NCBI GenBank assembly: GCA_949130485.1 | Contig: OX422183.1 | Span: forward strand, 11,444,543 to 11,508,542 | DNA length: 64,000 nucleotides | Direction of reading: 5' to 3' | From: Agelas oroides | Lineage: Eukaryota; Porifera; Demospongiae; Agelasida; Agelasidae | Part shown: positions 55,180 through 64,000 of the stretch, piece by piece | How positions within the stretch are numbered: the first letter of the stretch is position 1 | Layout: every line of letters starts with the position of its first letter | Program-made: the position numbers and the translations under genes | Notes under the pieces: model-generated | What the model saw: only the letters and a program-made list of their open reading frames with translations | What the model was told of the DNA's origin: nothing | Database searches by the model: none

Positions 55180-55695
55180 TCGTAAGAAAATGGAGTCTTC
55201 GTAGTATTCAACGGTGTAAAAACCAAAGCGATCGGACAAAAGATGAGCGAGCTATCCTGTCGCGAACCCAGACGGTACAGGACAAGAAAACTAGCAACTT
55301 CTACTGCTCTCTTCGTTTCTCAGGCTAGGTAAGGCCGAGAAAGGCTTAAAAACCAGTTGTTGTGGATGTGCGTGTATGGCTAGGAGAGGAAAGTGGCGCG
55401 AGTAGTCACAAACGCCCGCACTGAGGTTTGTTGTCATTTTAGCGTTGGTCAAGTTAGCTTTTAAGCAATGTGACTCACCATGCCACTTTCAACTTGAGCC
55501 CCACGCACAAAACGTTTAGCCAACTCTTTTGCTAGACCTTGCTCGGCTTACCTAGCTTGAGAAAACGAAGAATTCGCTAGTTTTCTTGTCAAATACCGTC
55601 CATATTCTTGACCACGTAGCTCGATCATCTTTTGTCCGATTGCCTTGGTTTTTACACCGTTCAATAGCACAAAGACTCAGTTTTCTTACAATATG
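55180..55695. repeat. Inner palindrome of the 53069 element
   Basis: CTTACGATA-side sequence AAACCAAAGCGATCGGACAAAAGATG pairs inversely with 55622-55655; arms about 155 bp, loop about 200 bp that itself begins and ends with CCACTTTC-like inverted words. Confidence 0.7.
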
Positions 55696-56924
55696 CGCTA
55701 CAATGGATTACATGGTAGAATACGGAAGTTAGACGCGATAAAAAAACCCGGGAAATCCCATATATGGCCATACTTAAGGGCACAAAATGGCGCTGGGATT
55801 GGACTCCGGATGTATTATTGCAATTATTGCATACCTTAGTCCTTACATGAAACTGGCTTATTGTTGGAGTATAGCTTTCAACTGCATCAGGGAAAGTATT
55901 CATTGTGGTATGACAAGGGAACATAAACAGCCTCGTCCAAAGTTAGAGTATTTCCTTGTGATGGTGGGTGCAGCTGACGTAGTATGGTAAGATGAACCAA
56001 CACAGTAGTAACAAACACATGTAGTTAGGATTGTTGCTGGCAGCTCGGAGCCATAATGTTCTAAATGAGTCTTTCTGGCATACAAATTTCCACCGCTGTG
56101 AAGGGAACTTTCCCATCAAGCATGTATCTTCCAAATAGTGGATGAACTCCTGGATGTGGGGCAGTTGTGGAGCAGCTACTTTAATAGCTTGTCAAACTAG
56201 GCACACAAAGCAGATGGCTAGTGCAGCAATTCTTTGAAGGAAGCACTTGCCATAATTTGTCATCCTCTCTGTAGGCAACCTGTAGGCCAAAATTTGAAAC
56301 CTGAGTAAGGTAGAGTGGGGCTATTGCGACAGTATTATAAAAAATGTGGGAAGCCTAACACTTCATAAATACATTTCACTGGCTAACTCAGTTTTTTTTT
56401 TTTGTTTACTGGCGGCTTAGTTTCTAAATAGAGCCTACCCCCAAATGACAGCTGCTCATTCGGTTTATTCACATGGCTCACCTTTCTGCATCAGTGTTTG
56501 TGATTGGACCTCAGCCTCATCAGCTCCACCAGCCAGCGCTTATCATTTGAGACGATGCTGGAGAGGACTTGTGATAAGCCTCATGACATGTAAACTTCCA
56601 CCACCGCTCAAACAGGAAGTGTAAGTTAACTTCCGGTGAAACGATGACCTAACGCGTGAACGAAACGTTTCCTATCCCGGTTACGTAGGTTTACAATCTA
56701 TGCTCTAATGTATCTGTTGCTAACTTTTCACTTCATTTTTGTACAATTACTGTGTATATTCCAGTATATTAAAGGTAGTAGCAGGGTTTCTGTAGTTAGC
56801 TAGGAACTTTCCTAAGGAAGCCTACTTTTATGTAAGTATATAGTGGTACCCAGATGTCTACATTTACGTGTAAAGTTTTACCAAATGCATAAGATGCCTA
56901 TTTTCACATAGCAGTCACAGGCAA

Positions 56925-57480
56925 AATTCCACTGTTTGCATGAGGTGCCTATTTTTACATAGGGACGCCTGTAAGCTTACTCATTGTTAAAACGGGCAAA
57001 ATTCACTGTTTGCATGAGGTGCCTATTTTTACATAGGGACGCCTGTAAGCTTACTCATTGTTAAAACGGGGCAAAATTCACTGTTTGGATGAGGTGCCTA
57101 TTTTCACACCGGGTGCCCATATTTACTGTGAAAATGGGCACCCGGTGTCATGTGAGATTAGGGACCCCCATTTTTAGGCACCCCGGGTGACTAATCTCAC
57201 GGGGAAATTTTAAAATTTTGGTCACCCGGGTGACTAATCTCACGGGGAAATTAAAAATTTTGGTCACCCGGGTGACCATTTTACCATGAGATTGGGAACC
57301 CCGGGTTACTGATTTACATGGGAAAATGGGGACCCCCTCATAAGAATGGTCACCCCCTGCAAAATTTATATTCTATGTATGTTCTTAAAACCTCATGAGA
57401 ATGGTCACCCTATACAAAAATCCTAGTACATGTATATGCAAATTTTGGATCCCCTCAGTAATAAGAATGGTCACCAAACA
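56925..57480. repeat. Mixed tandem repeats and CACCCGGGTGAC palindromes
   Basis: 2.6 copies of a roughly 72-bp unit (GCATGAGGTGCCTATTTTTA...) at 56930-57115, then a hairpin at 57107-57147, then repeats of GGTCACCCGGGTGAC with AATCTCACGGGGAAATT, and finally three GAATGGTCACC words. No gene. Confidence 0.75.
57107..57147. other. 14-bp perfect hairpin
   Basis: CACCGGGTGCCCAT and ATGGGCACCCGGTG flank a 13-base loop. It sits between the tandem units and the CACCCGGGTGAC series. Confidence 0.85.
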
Positions 57481-57586
57481 TGCAAAAATTGACAAAATCA
57501 CTTTGCAGACAAAAACAGAACCTTTTTATACTTGGGTGGCATACTTTAAAAAACAGAGTGCACAATGTCATAAATTACAACAATGC

Positions 57587-58533
57587 TTATTTACAGTTAG
57601 AACAAAACCAGTCATCATCAGGGGGCTTTACGACTTTCGCACATGTATAGTGAAACCAGACACCACACTGGTCACACTGGATCATGTTCTGGAATGAGTC
57701 AGGTTTCTTGCATGGGCAGTACACAACAATAACAAAGTTTTGTGAAGGTGGTCTAGTAACACAAAGTTTTTTACTCTGTGGAAATCTTGTTAATTTCTTC
57801 TGCTCAAAGCACTTGATGAGGTGTGCTCTCAGACGACTCTCATTAAATGTTAGTAAGCCAATGTCACTTCTGACAGCTGCGTGGTATGCTGCTGCAATGC
57901 TGAACAGCCCACAGTTGTTAGTCCCTTGTTGTTGCTGGATAGGCACCACTGACACGAGTAAGCCATTCGACCTAATAAGTGGCTTGTAGAGTTGGGCAAT
58001 CTGGAGCTCGGCACTAGGTGTTAGAGTGCCATTGAACAGGCAGTCAAAGAGGTATACTTCTCCATTAATCATGGCAGTGGTAATCCAGTGCTGTCGCTCT
58101 TCCACAAAAAAGATCTGGACAGCTATAAAAAACAAACAAACGAAAACATGTCTTTAATAGCTTGAACTTTTACATGTGCATATAAAGTTTCTACAATTAC
58201 CTGAACACTTGACACTGGTCACCGAGGGAAATTTCTTGAGCTGCAGAAGAAGAGTACTGTGGCAGCCTTGGAGATGAGGAAATTGTATGCGCAACAATTT
58301 ATGAGCCGCGTATATGTGTTTGTCTGTAAGCATGGCACCATCTCTCTCCAGGACTCTCTTGTCTCCAAACATTAAATCCAATTCTTTCACCCAAAAATCA
58401 TTTTCCTGTATAATATAATTACTTCTACCATAAATCACTTACAAGCTTGTGGTTAGATTTGTAAGTTACTTACATCCCCCTGTGCTGAGGCTATACTTGT
58501 AATGACAGAAGTGTACAGAAGAAGCCATATCAT
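57587..58533 (-). CDS. Ulp1-like (C48) cysteine peptidase with PHD finger, 266 aa
   Basis: Three exons: 58533-58474, 58405-58201 and 58122-57587, joined in phases 0 and 1; a stop lies in frame just upstream of the ATG. The middle exon has MLTDKHIYAAHKLLRIQFP, the N-terminal recognition part of Ulp1-like proteins. The catalytic set is visible: H100 (QHWITT), D115 (LFDCLF), Gln about 152-154 and C159 in QQQGTNNCGLFS. A C-terminal PHD-type finger (CPCKK, CDQCGVWFHYTC, CSNC) follows at about 220-266. Ulp1 peptidases cleave SUMO or related tags; many small Ulp1-PHD proteins in invertebrates are transposon-borne, and no element ends were seen here. Residues 1-18 are hydrophobic and could mimic a signal peptide. 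Complete and probably functional as read. Confidence 0.82.
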
Positions 58534-58615
58534 GGTAGAAGTAAGTTATACCCCTCAAATAATTGATTGATAGCACCTGTTATATTACAATACAGTAATT
58601 GCGGTAATATCTTAC

Positions 58616-58752
58616 CCTTTGGTGTTGAGAATGTGGCTTGGTGGAAGGAGCTTTCTCAGGCTGGGTGTCAGAGGGAGGGGGAGATTTCTCGGGCTGGGTG
58701 TGAGAGGGAGGAGATTTCTCGGGCTGGGTGTCAGAGGGAGGGGGAGGGAGCT
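58616..58752 (-). other. Pro-rich minisatellite, possible upstream exon
   Basis: About 3.3 copies of a 30-33 bp unit (CCCTCTGACACCCAGCCCGAGAAATCTCC on the - strand) translate to PPPSDTQPEKS repeats. CAAGCCAG precedes and CAAAG|GTAAGA follows, so it resembles an exon of the Ulp1-PHD gene. Its phase does not fit the coding exons, so at most it is 5'-untranslated. Its right edge coincides with the border of copy D. Confidence 0.3.
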
Positions 58753-58820
58753 GGCTTGTTGTTAAATCCTGTGCTTAGCTTGATAAATATGTTGCCTCAA
58801 ATCTTGTTTGGAACCACATG

Positions 58821-59078
58821 TGGCAGTCCCAGATAGAAATCGAATATTATTCCGTCGCATATTTCGAGCACATCACCAAGTTTGACGCGCTGTAGCGTTG
58901 AGCTTCCGCTAAGGGCAGGGCTCATACACGACGTGTAAACACATGAATATCTGATGCGTCTATGAAGCGTGTATGAGCCCCGCCCTTAGTGGAAGCTCAG
59001 CGCTACAGTGCGTCAAACTTGGTGATGCGCTCGAAATACGCGACGGAATAATATTCGATTTCTATTTCGGGACTGCCA
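58821..59078. mobile_element. 258-bp foldback MITE in copy D
   Basis: TGGCAGTCCCAGATAGAAAT and its inverse bound arms of about 110 bp (words AATATTATTCCGTCGC, CACCAAGTTTGACGC, GAGCTTCCGCTAAGGGC). CACATG and CACATA flank it. Units A and B have the uninterrupted CCACATGGCTTAG. Confidence 0.88.
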
Positions 59079-60230
59079 CACATAGCTTAGTTTATCATAT
59101 ATGTAGTGCACATGTTCACAGAAGTTTGCAAGTTTTGGATATCCCATAATTTTATGAATAGTGGCGCATTGATTTTGCAAATGAAAGACTCGGAACAAGT
59201 AGAAAACTCTGAAATGGGATAATGAAGTACTTTAGCCTGACTAATCATTATAGTTTGCACTATATTTTCATGCAGCACAGTACAGTACAGATGAGTGAGA
59301 TGACAAAGTGAAGCACACAATCAAATTGTTGTTACTGGTATACAATGATCAATGCATGCTGAGTTAAAGACGGGCCTAACTACATTACTGAAGGATGATT
59401 ACTGGTGATAGAACACATGCAACAGTGTTTAGACATCTGTCATATAGCTCATAGCTGGTTTTGGTAAACTGTCTGAGTATCTGTCGGTTATCTGAAGAGA
59501 TGTGTGCAAGTGCCAGAGGAAAAAAAGCAGAGTACCAGGTATACAGTCTTACTATGGAGTACACCATCTCAGTTTAGCTAACCAACATTATTGTAGTCTC
59601 ACAAAAGAGCGCCCATGGGCGGAGCACCTTATAAGGTCTGCCAAAGAGGGGGGTGGCGCTCTTTTGAGTGTTCTGCATTTAACCACGGAGCACCCTTGTC
59701 ATGTTTAAAGTGACTCAATGCCTTCAAAGCAAATAATTGGATAAGCAATAACATACAATGGAACCACCAGCGGCTTCAAAGTCGAGTCCTAACGACACAA
59801 CACTCTGAACAGTACCATGTCACCGTGAGCATGGTGTAGCTCGCCGTGTCCATCTATGCAAAGATGCCTTGTAGTAACCTTCAGTGAAGTACTCAAAGTT
59901 TCTTATCTCAACGCATAGCGCTTGAGGCTGTGCTTCTCAAGCTTGCTCCAGGGTGGGTGCTCCTTCGAGTAAACTTTGACCCTATACAAGAAATTGGGCC
60001 AAAAGTAGGGGGTGTTCACTCTTTTGTGAGTCGGCTCTCTTTCATGCGACTATGGTAACACTACTCCAGTGTATATTATCTGTCTTTGCTAAAATGGACT
60101 ACTTACTAGATGGGAGCTTCTCATCACTGACCTGCATATTTGGGCAGGTTGGTTATAATATCAACTTAGCTATACCCTCTCTTGTTGGTATTAGTACCAC
60201 CAACAGTAAGGTTTGGAGATGTCACTAATG

Positions 60231-60361
60231 TCATTGACATACCAGTGGTGTGCTCTTTGAGAGGGGAGCTGTTAGTGGGGTGACATGTGTGGGAGAGGTA
60301 GGGAACTGTTTATCAGACACCACTGACTCAGGATACTGCTTGCTGCCAGTATGACCATTAC
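60231..60361 (-). pseudogene. Terminal exon copy in D
   Basis: Acceptor CCCACGCAG and open frame NGHTGSKQYPESVVSDKQF as in A and B, with Ile/Thr and Arg/Thr changes; it ends PLVCQ then TGA because of the fused deletion. No other coding exon of the receptor lies beside it. Confidence 0.7.
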
Positions 60362-60851
60362 CTGCGTGGGAACAAAGGTGAAACGATAGCACATTATGAA
60401 TACATTTACCTCCCAAAAGGAGAAGTCACTAGGCATACACATACATGGGTTTTTATTAACAGTGATGCACAATGATAGCTACCCCACACAATTGGCATTA
60501 AATAATAAATAGTTGAGAGAATATAATTTGGTCAAAAACCGCCAAACCACCATGTTTAATTCCCCAGTTTCATTCCTCACTAAAGGTAGAAGGTGGTTTG
60601 TGTAAGGTACCGGACCCCACATCATGGGAGAAAGACCCTGGCCACACAGGTCCACACACTGAAGCTAGCACAGTAATGCAGAGTGGTGAAATTATAACAA
60701 TTAGGACAGCAGCAATTAAACTCACAATAGGCAACATAGCATTCCTGTCTGCTCCTCGTGCTAAAGCTCTGAACAATGCTTTTTGCTATGGACTTGCACA
60801 AACAGCAGGCATTCAGAGCTCAACCTAATTTCCACTTCTGTGACAATGAAA

Positions 60852-61923
60852 GGCACTGAAGTGCCAAACCCTCGGCGCAGCAGTGCATGTGATTGTACTT
60901 GTGTGTTAACTAGAATCGATCACTGTCTCGGGTATCATGACGTTTGCTCTCAAGTTGATATGGCACGCTTTTTGATATTAATTCATTCCTAACTGTCTGT
61001 CCTCGAATCTGTTCTGACAGCTAGGCACTTGGGCCTAATATTAACACAGTGCAGTACATTGCGGTTATTTGACATCATGCAACCTACATTAACACAGCTA
61101 TGCAATATGACATTGCATTGTGGTCATTACATCTATATTATATTTAGAGCAGAATACATCATTGTTACTATTTATACACACATGACACAGCACAGTGACT
61201 AAGTTATGACTTAGCAATAATAACTATCTCATGCTTTGTGCATTCTATCTCGCTCTTTCCTCTGCACAGTTTGCTCAAAGGTTTCAGAGTCTCTCATGCT
61301 TGCCATGCGCATTCTGTTTTGTTCCTGCCTATACAAAGTTCGCTCACGAGTTTCTGACGCTCTTTCACAGGCCTTGTGCAACTTATCTTTAGCTTTCCTA
61401 GCTGATTTCACACTATCTGATTCTACTGATCTCATACGTTTCATAGCTTTCGCTCGCAAATTACACTCTGCTTTTCGGGATCGAAAGACATGATCACAGC
61501 GTTCACATGTCTTCCGTCTTACAGGTACAGCAGCTGTACACTGCGGGCATACCTTTGTTGGAGGCATACATACTGCCAATGGCCAATAATCGAACTCGCA
61601 AAGAACGTCTCTCCCAAGAACAAAATCGCCGCTAGCCACACGGTCCAGATTCATACGCATGCGCGTTTTCCGCGGAGTAAAAAATGGCCGACTTATCATG
61701 TAGCCGTACCAACAGGAAACACTCTAGCTTCGCAACGAAGCATTTTCAGAGAAAATCGCTTAAAAATTTCGACCTTCATCCGCCACTGAGAAGGTTAGTA
61801 TCGTTTGTGGTACGAATAATCACGTATAAAGTGAGATGTTGAGTAACAGACATACAGACAGACAGACAGACAGACACACAGACCAAGTACCGGAACCCTC
61901 GCTATGCATGCGCGCCGAGGGTT
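60852..61923 (-). mobile_element. Helentron-like element, copy 2
   Basis: On the - strand it starts AACCCTCGGCGC and ends GCGCCGAGGGTTT followed by the hairpin GGCACTtcAGTGCC. Same terminal design as 6713-7129. Contains the zinc-ribbon/STPR ORF but no Rep or helicase, so it is a deletion derivative. Confidence 0.6.
61229..61699 (-). CDS. Zinc-ribbon and STPR-repeat protein of the Helentron-like element, partial
   Basis: 156 codons. Residues about 50-75 form a Cys4 zinc ribbon (VCPQCTAAVPVRRKTCERCD). A basic stretch follows, then two repeats of about 23 residues ending RASETRERTLYRQEQNRM and RDSETFEQTVQRKERDRM, of the STPR type thought to bind DNA. Full-length relatives have many more repeats, so the C-terminus is truncated by a stop in MHKA. 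Probable role in element replication, by association only. Confidence 0.6.
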   Translation of the reverse strand: MISRPFFTPRKTRMRMNLDRVASGDFVLGRDVLCEFDYWPLAVCMPPTKVCPQCTAAVPVRRKTCERCDHVFRSRKAECNLRAKAMKRMRSVESDSVKSARKAKDKLHKACERASETRERTLYRQEQNRMRMASMRDSETFEQTVQRKERDRMHKA

Positions 61924-62225
61924 CAGTAGCAATTACAATTTTGTCTCTCCTAAGCCTTTGTAGTCAAGATAGTCAAACGCAGGTACTGTAGCTACGGCAC
62001 ACTTGTGATCACATGACTATAAAGCCATTTGTACCTGTATACCCTGTGACGAGCAGACACACAGACCAAGTACCGTAACCCTCGCTGCGCATGCGCGCCG
62101 AGGGTTAATTACAATTTTGTCTCTCCTAAGCCTTTGTAGTCAAGATAGTCAAACGCAGGTACTGTAGCTAAACAACAACGGCACACTTGTGATCACATGA
62201 CTATAAAGCCATTTGTACCTATATA
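61871..62225. repeat. 183-bp tandem duplication
   Basis: CAGACACACAGACCAAGTAC begins each copy (61871 and 62054); both then carry the AACCCTCG...CGAGGGTT terminal palindrome, ACAATTTTGTCTCTCC and the same run to TTTGTACCT. Only the second copy is interrupted by the 62226 element. Confidence 0.9.
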
Positions 62226-63006
62226 CCGTATAGCGGGAAATTTTCGAGGGGTCCAATTTTCGTGGTTTTCGCGGTTGATTGGCAAACCACGAAAATTAAA
62301 CCCGCAAAATAAAAACCTATACGCAAGTTTTCGCGCGCGATTAAGAGGGGGCGTGGCTATCGTGATTTACACGCTGCTCGATCGATCAGCCGGTCTACTT
62401 CACACCAGTTCGTTGTTGTTGAACTTCTACAGGAATGTCTCTGTTACGTTATTTTAAGGCGTCTAGCGATACTACCAAGCTTCCTGATCCACGTGGCCCC
62501 TGCGATCTAACGGTGCCATGGTAAACACAGCCATAGTTATGAGTCAGCGCGCAAGGTACTTCTAATCCCCCTTGAGGAAGATCTTTAGAATAGCGTCTGC
62601 CGCCGGTACCTCTGCAGCTGATAGTCCCACCTGGTCTTAAAAACATCGAACATACCGACGATTACTCCCGATCTTACCACTGCTACAGCGAACGGATCGC
62701 GATAGTTCTCCACTTCTCTTATGCAAAATAGCATATGGCGAAAAAAGACATTGAGATCCAGCCAGGATTCGAACCTGGGTCTTCTGAATTCTAGTCAGAT
62801 GCTCTTACCAACTGAGCCACTGGGGCTCTGGCATTGGAGCAGAGGATAGATGGTATTTATCCATAGACACATTTCGAATCAGGAGTCAACCAGGTATTGT
62901 GGGCGGAGCAGTTCTGGAACGGCCATCCGCGAAAATTAGACCGCGAAATCTTTGAAGATTGCCCTTCCGCGAAAATTGGACCCCTCGAAAATTTCCCGCT
63001 ATACGG
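62226..63006. mobile_element. TA-flanked element with CCGTATAGCGGG ends
   Basis: CCGTATAGCGGGAAATTTTC and its inverse continue for about 40 bp of inverted repeat. TA lies on both sides (62224-62225, 63007-63008). The unoccupied sequence GTATACCCTGTGACGAGC in the first duplication copy shows the site before insertion. Internally it holds a tRNA-like gene but no transposase. Confidence 0.9.
62755..62826 (-). tRNA. tRNA-like gene or tRNA-derived SINE head, anticodon loop reads AGA
   Basis: D arm GCTCAGTTGGTAAGAGC, anticodon stem TCTGA/TCAGA with loop CTAGAAT, T arm CCAGG TTCGAAT CCTGG. The pol III A box (TGGCTCAGTTGG) and B box (GGTTCGAATCC) match consensus. The acceptor stem has two mismatches and there is no long variable arm, although AGA would specify serine, so a true tRNA-Ser is unlikely. 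More likely a pseudo-tRNA or the head of a SINE carried in the element. Confidence 0.5.
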
Positions 63007-63220
63007 TACCCTGGGACGAGCAAATTCATTGCAGTACAGTTCAATGGTGAAGGAAGGACACGTCTGACTGGAGGGAGATGGGGGGCTGAGTAACGAGAGT
63101 GTGTGAAAGCACCTGGCAGGTAGGGGGTGAGAGGCATGCTTCCTCTGATAAATGTTTAAAATTAGATACTCTGAGATTGCTTCTGAGGCCATTTTGGGGG
63201 CCATAACAGCCACACTCATA

Positions 63221-63730
63221 GGCGTAGGAAGCAAATTTGAAGTGTAGAGGCCATGTTGTACCGCGCGAAAATGTAAAATAATTTCGCCGCGCGTAGCGCG
63301 GCGGCGAATTTTTTAAAAGTGTGCACCTTTAGACTGCAAAATAAAGCTTTTTTTCAAGGGTATAAGCTTTCAGACCTTCCCAACCGTCCAGTAAAATATT
63401 TGGAAAACAGTAAGATTATGCATACTGACTTCGTCGTTGTTCCCAGGAGACCGCCCAGCTTTCGTCGCTTGTAGTAGTCTCTGTGAAAATGTGCACTAGC
63501 CTCGTACCAAGCCATCTCACTGCCAAGATTTTGATTGCTTTGTAGTGTACTTTAAGCGGAAATGTACGCATGTAACTGCAGATGAGACTGGTGCAACGAA
63601 GAGGCTGCTTGAGCTTAGGCTCATTCCCAGGGAACGAGGCTAGCTTTAGCTTTAGCAGGTTATGAATATTAATTTGCGGCCTAAAAAGTGTAGCGGCCAA
63701 AGCCGCTACGGCCGCTACGGTTCCTACGCC
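63221..63730 (-). mobile_element. hAT-like non-autonomous element, copy 2 (inverted)
   Basis: GGCGTAGGAAGC to GGTTCCTACGCC; reverse complement of the 16803-17350 element over its length, including GCGGCCGTAGCGGCTTTGG and the GCGCGGCGAAA palindrome. Confidence 0.8.
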
Positions 63731-63967
63731 ACTGACTGTGACACTGCAAAAACAAAATTGTTATTTTATCTAAGTATTTGGTTACCACAGTTGCGTGACT
63801 ATCAAATTCTATGAATGCAGTGGGAGCTGATACTATCCTCCCACAAAATGTTTTACAAGTACCACATTCTTTGAATTAGCACAGGAAGGACAGTCACATA
63901 ACCAAATGATTTGCAAAAACAGCAATTTTGTTTTTACTGTGCACTACTGCCTGCTATCCTGCTAAAA
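63731..63967. other. Gene-free end of window
   Basis: AT-rich; an imperfect inverted pair (CAAAAACAAAATTGTT at 63748 and AACAGCAATTTTGTTTTT at 63920) suggests another small element about 190 bp long. Confidence 0.4.

Positions 63968-64000
<33 letters not shown>
63968..64000. repeat. (TCTA)n microsatellite, runs off the window
   Basis: At least eight TATC/TCTA units to the last base. Confidence 0.95.

Larger units (their letters stand above)
53069..56702. mobile_element. 3.6-kb element with perfect 36-bp inverted repeats
   Basis: Ends CATAGATTGTAAACCTACGT continue to 36 perfectly matched bases; CTCTAAT flanks both sides (53062-53068 and 56703-56709). Inside are further inverted pairs: about 53895-53990 with 55715-55800 (CATATATGGGATTT), 54013-54042 with 55140-55170 (CAAGAGAGTAGATTTT), and 55180-55340 with 55540-55695. 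No transposase core recognised. It is non-autonomous or its gene is decayed. Confidence 0.85.
58748..60848 (-). repeat. Inverted segmental copy D of the receptor 3' region
   Basis: Reverse complement of unit A from about 25370 back to 22830, including the terminal exon, with its own insertions and deletions. It lacks the 23369 element and the 110 bp between two GTGAGT words (24121-24250). Confidence 0.85.

Noticed and set aside
62755..62826. Functional tRNA-Ser(AGA)
   Set aside because: No long variable arm and two acceptor-stem mismatches; kept only as tRNA-like.

Overview
The window reads as animal (metazoan) nuclear DNA, most probably from a sponge. It has spliced genes with GT-AG introns, an Ig/fibronectin-III receptor with an NPxY tail, and very dense, nested DNA-transposon debris. 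One transposon protein combines a CPxC zinc ribbon with about 23-residue STPR-type repeats, a combination I associate with demosponge (Amphimedon-like) genomes. The taxon is an inference from style and gene content; no marker gene is present.

Layout. 1-5.0 kb: no gene, then a 4.1-kb array of about 152 copies of a 27-bp unit, open in several reading frames. 5.0-8.2 kb: microsatellite, a small foldback element, a Helentron-like fragment and a MULE-type MITE with an 11-bp target duplication. 8.2-24.1 kb: the main host gene on the + strand, one Ig domain, three FN3 domains, one transmembrane segment and a tyrosine-rich cytoplasmic tail. Ten exons are placed with consistent phases; the 5' end with the signal peptide is not found. 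Its introns hold a deleted Tigger element, a (TCCC)n tract, a hAT-like element with 7-bp target duplication, and a 3.5-kb pogo/Tigger element with an apparently intact 796-aa transposase.

13.2-40.5 kb: the 3' half of the receptor gene (FN3-3, TM, tail, last exon and downstream DNA) is tandemly duplicated. Unit A belongs to the full gene. Unit B (27.1-39.4 kb) has a frameshifted FN3 exon but intact TM, tail and terminal exons. Unit C (39.4-40.5 kb) keeps only a truncated FN3 exon and an intact TM exon. Inverted pieces of the same unit lie at 41.5 kb (E) and 58.7-60.8 kb (D). Because the copies are paralogous, they act as empty-site controls that date several insertions, including a 35-bp MULE-type insertion with a 9-bp target duplication.

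40.5-57 kb: mainly mobile DNA. It holds piggyBac-like MITEs, LINE reverse-transcriptase remains (one split by two nested DNA elements whose removal restores the frame), a 60-bp hairpin minisatellite, a foldback element with subterminal 13-bp arrays, and a 3.6-kb element with perfect 36-bp inverted repeats. A short single-exon gene for a glycine-zipper protein lies at 46.9-47.5 kb. 57.6-58.5 kb (- strand): a three-exon gene for a Ulp1-like cysteine peptidase ending in a PHD finger. 60.8-64 kb: a Helentron-like element with the zinc-ribbon/STPR ORF, a 183-bp tandem duplication, a TA-flanked element containing a tRNA-like gene, another hAT-like copy and a terminal TCTA microsatellite.

Only the receptor, the glycine-zipper gene and possibly the Ulp1-PHD gene look like cellular genes. 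The rest is transposon-encoded or repeat. All calls come from reading the sequence; no search was run.
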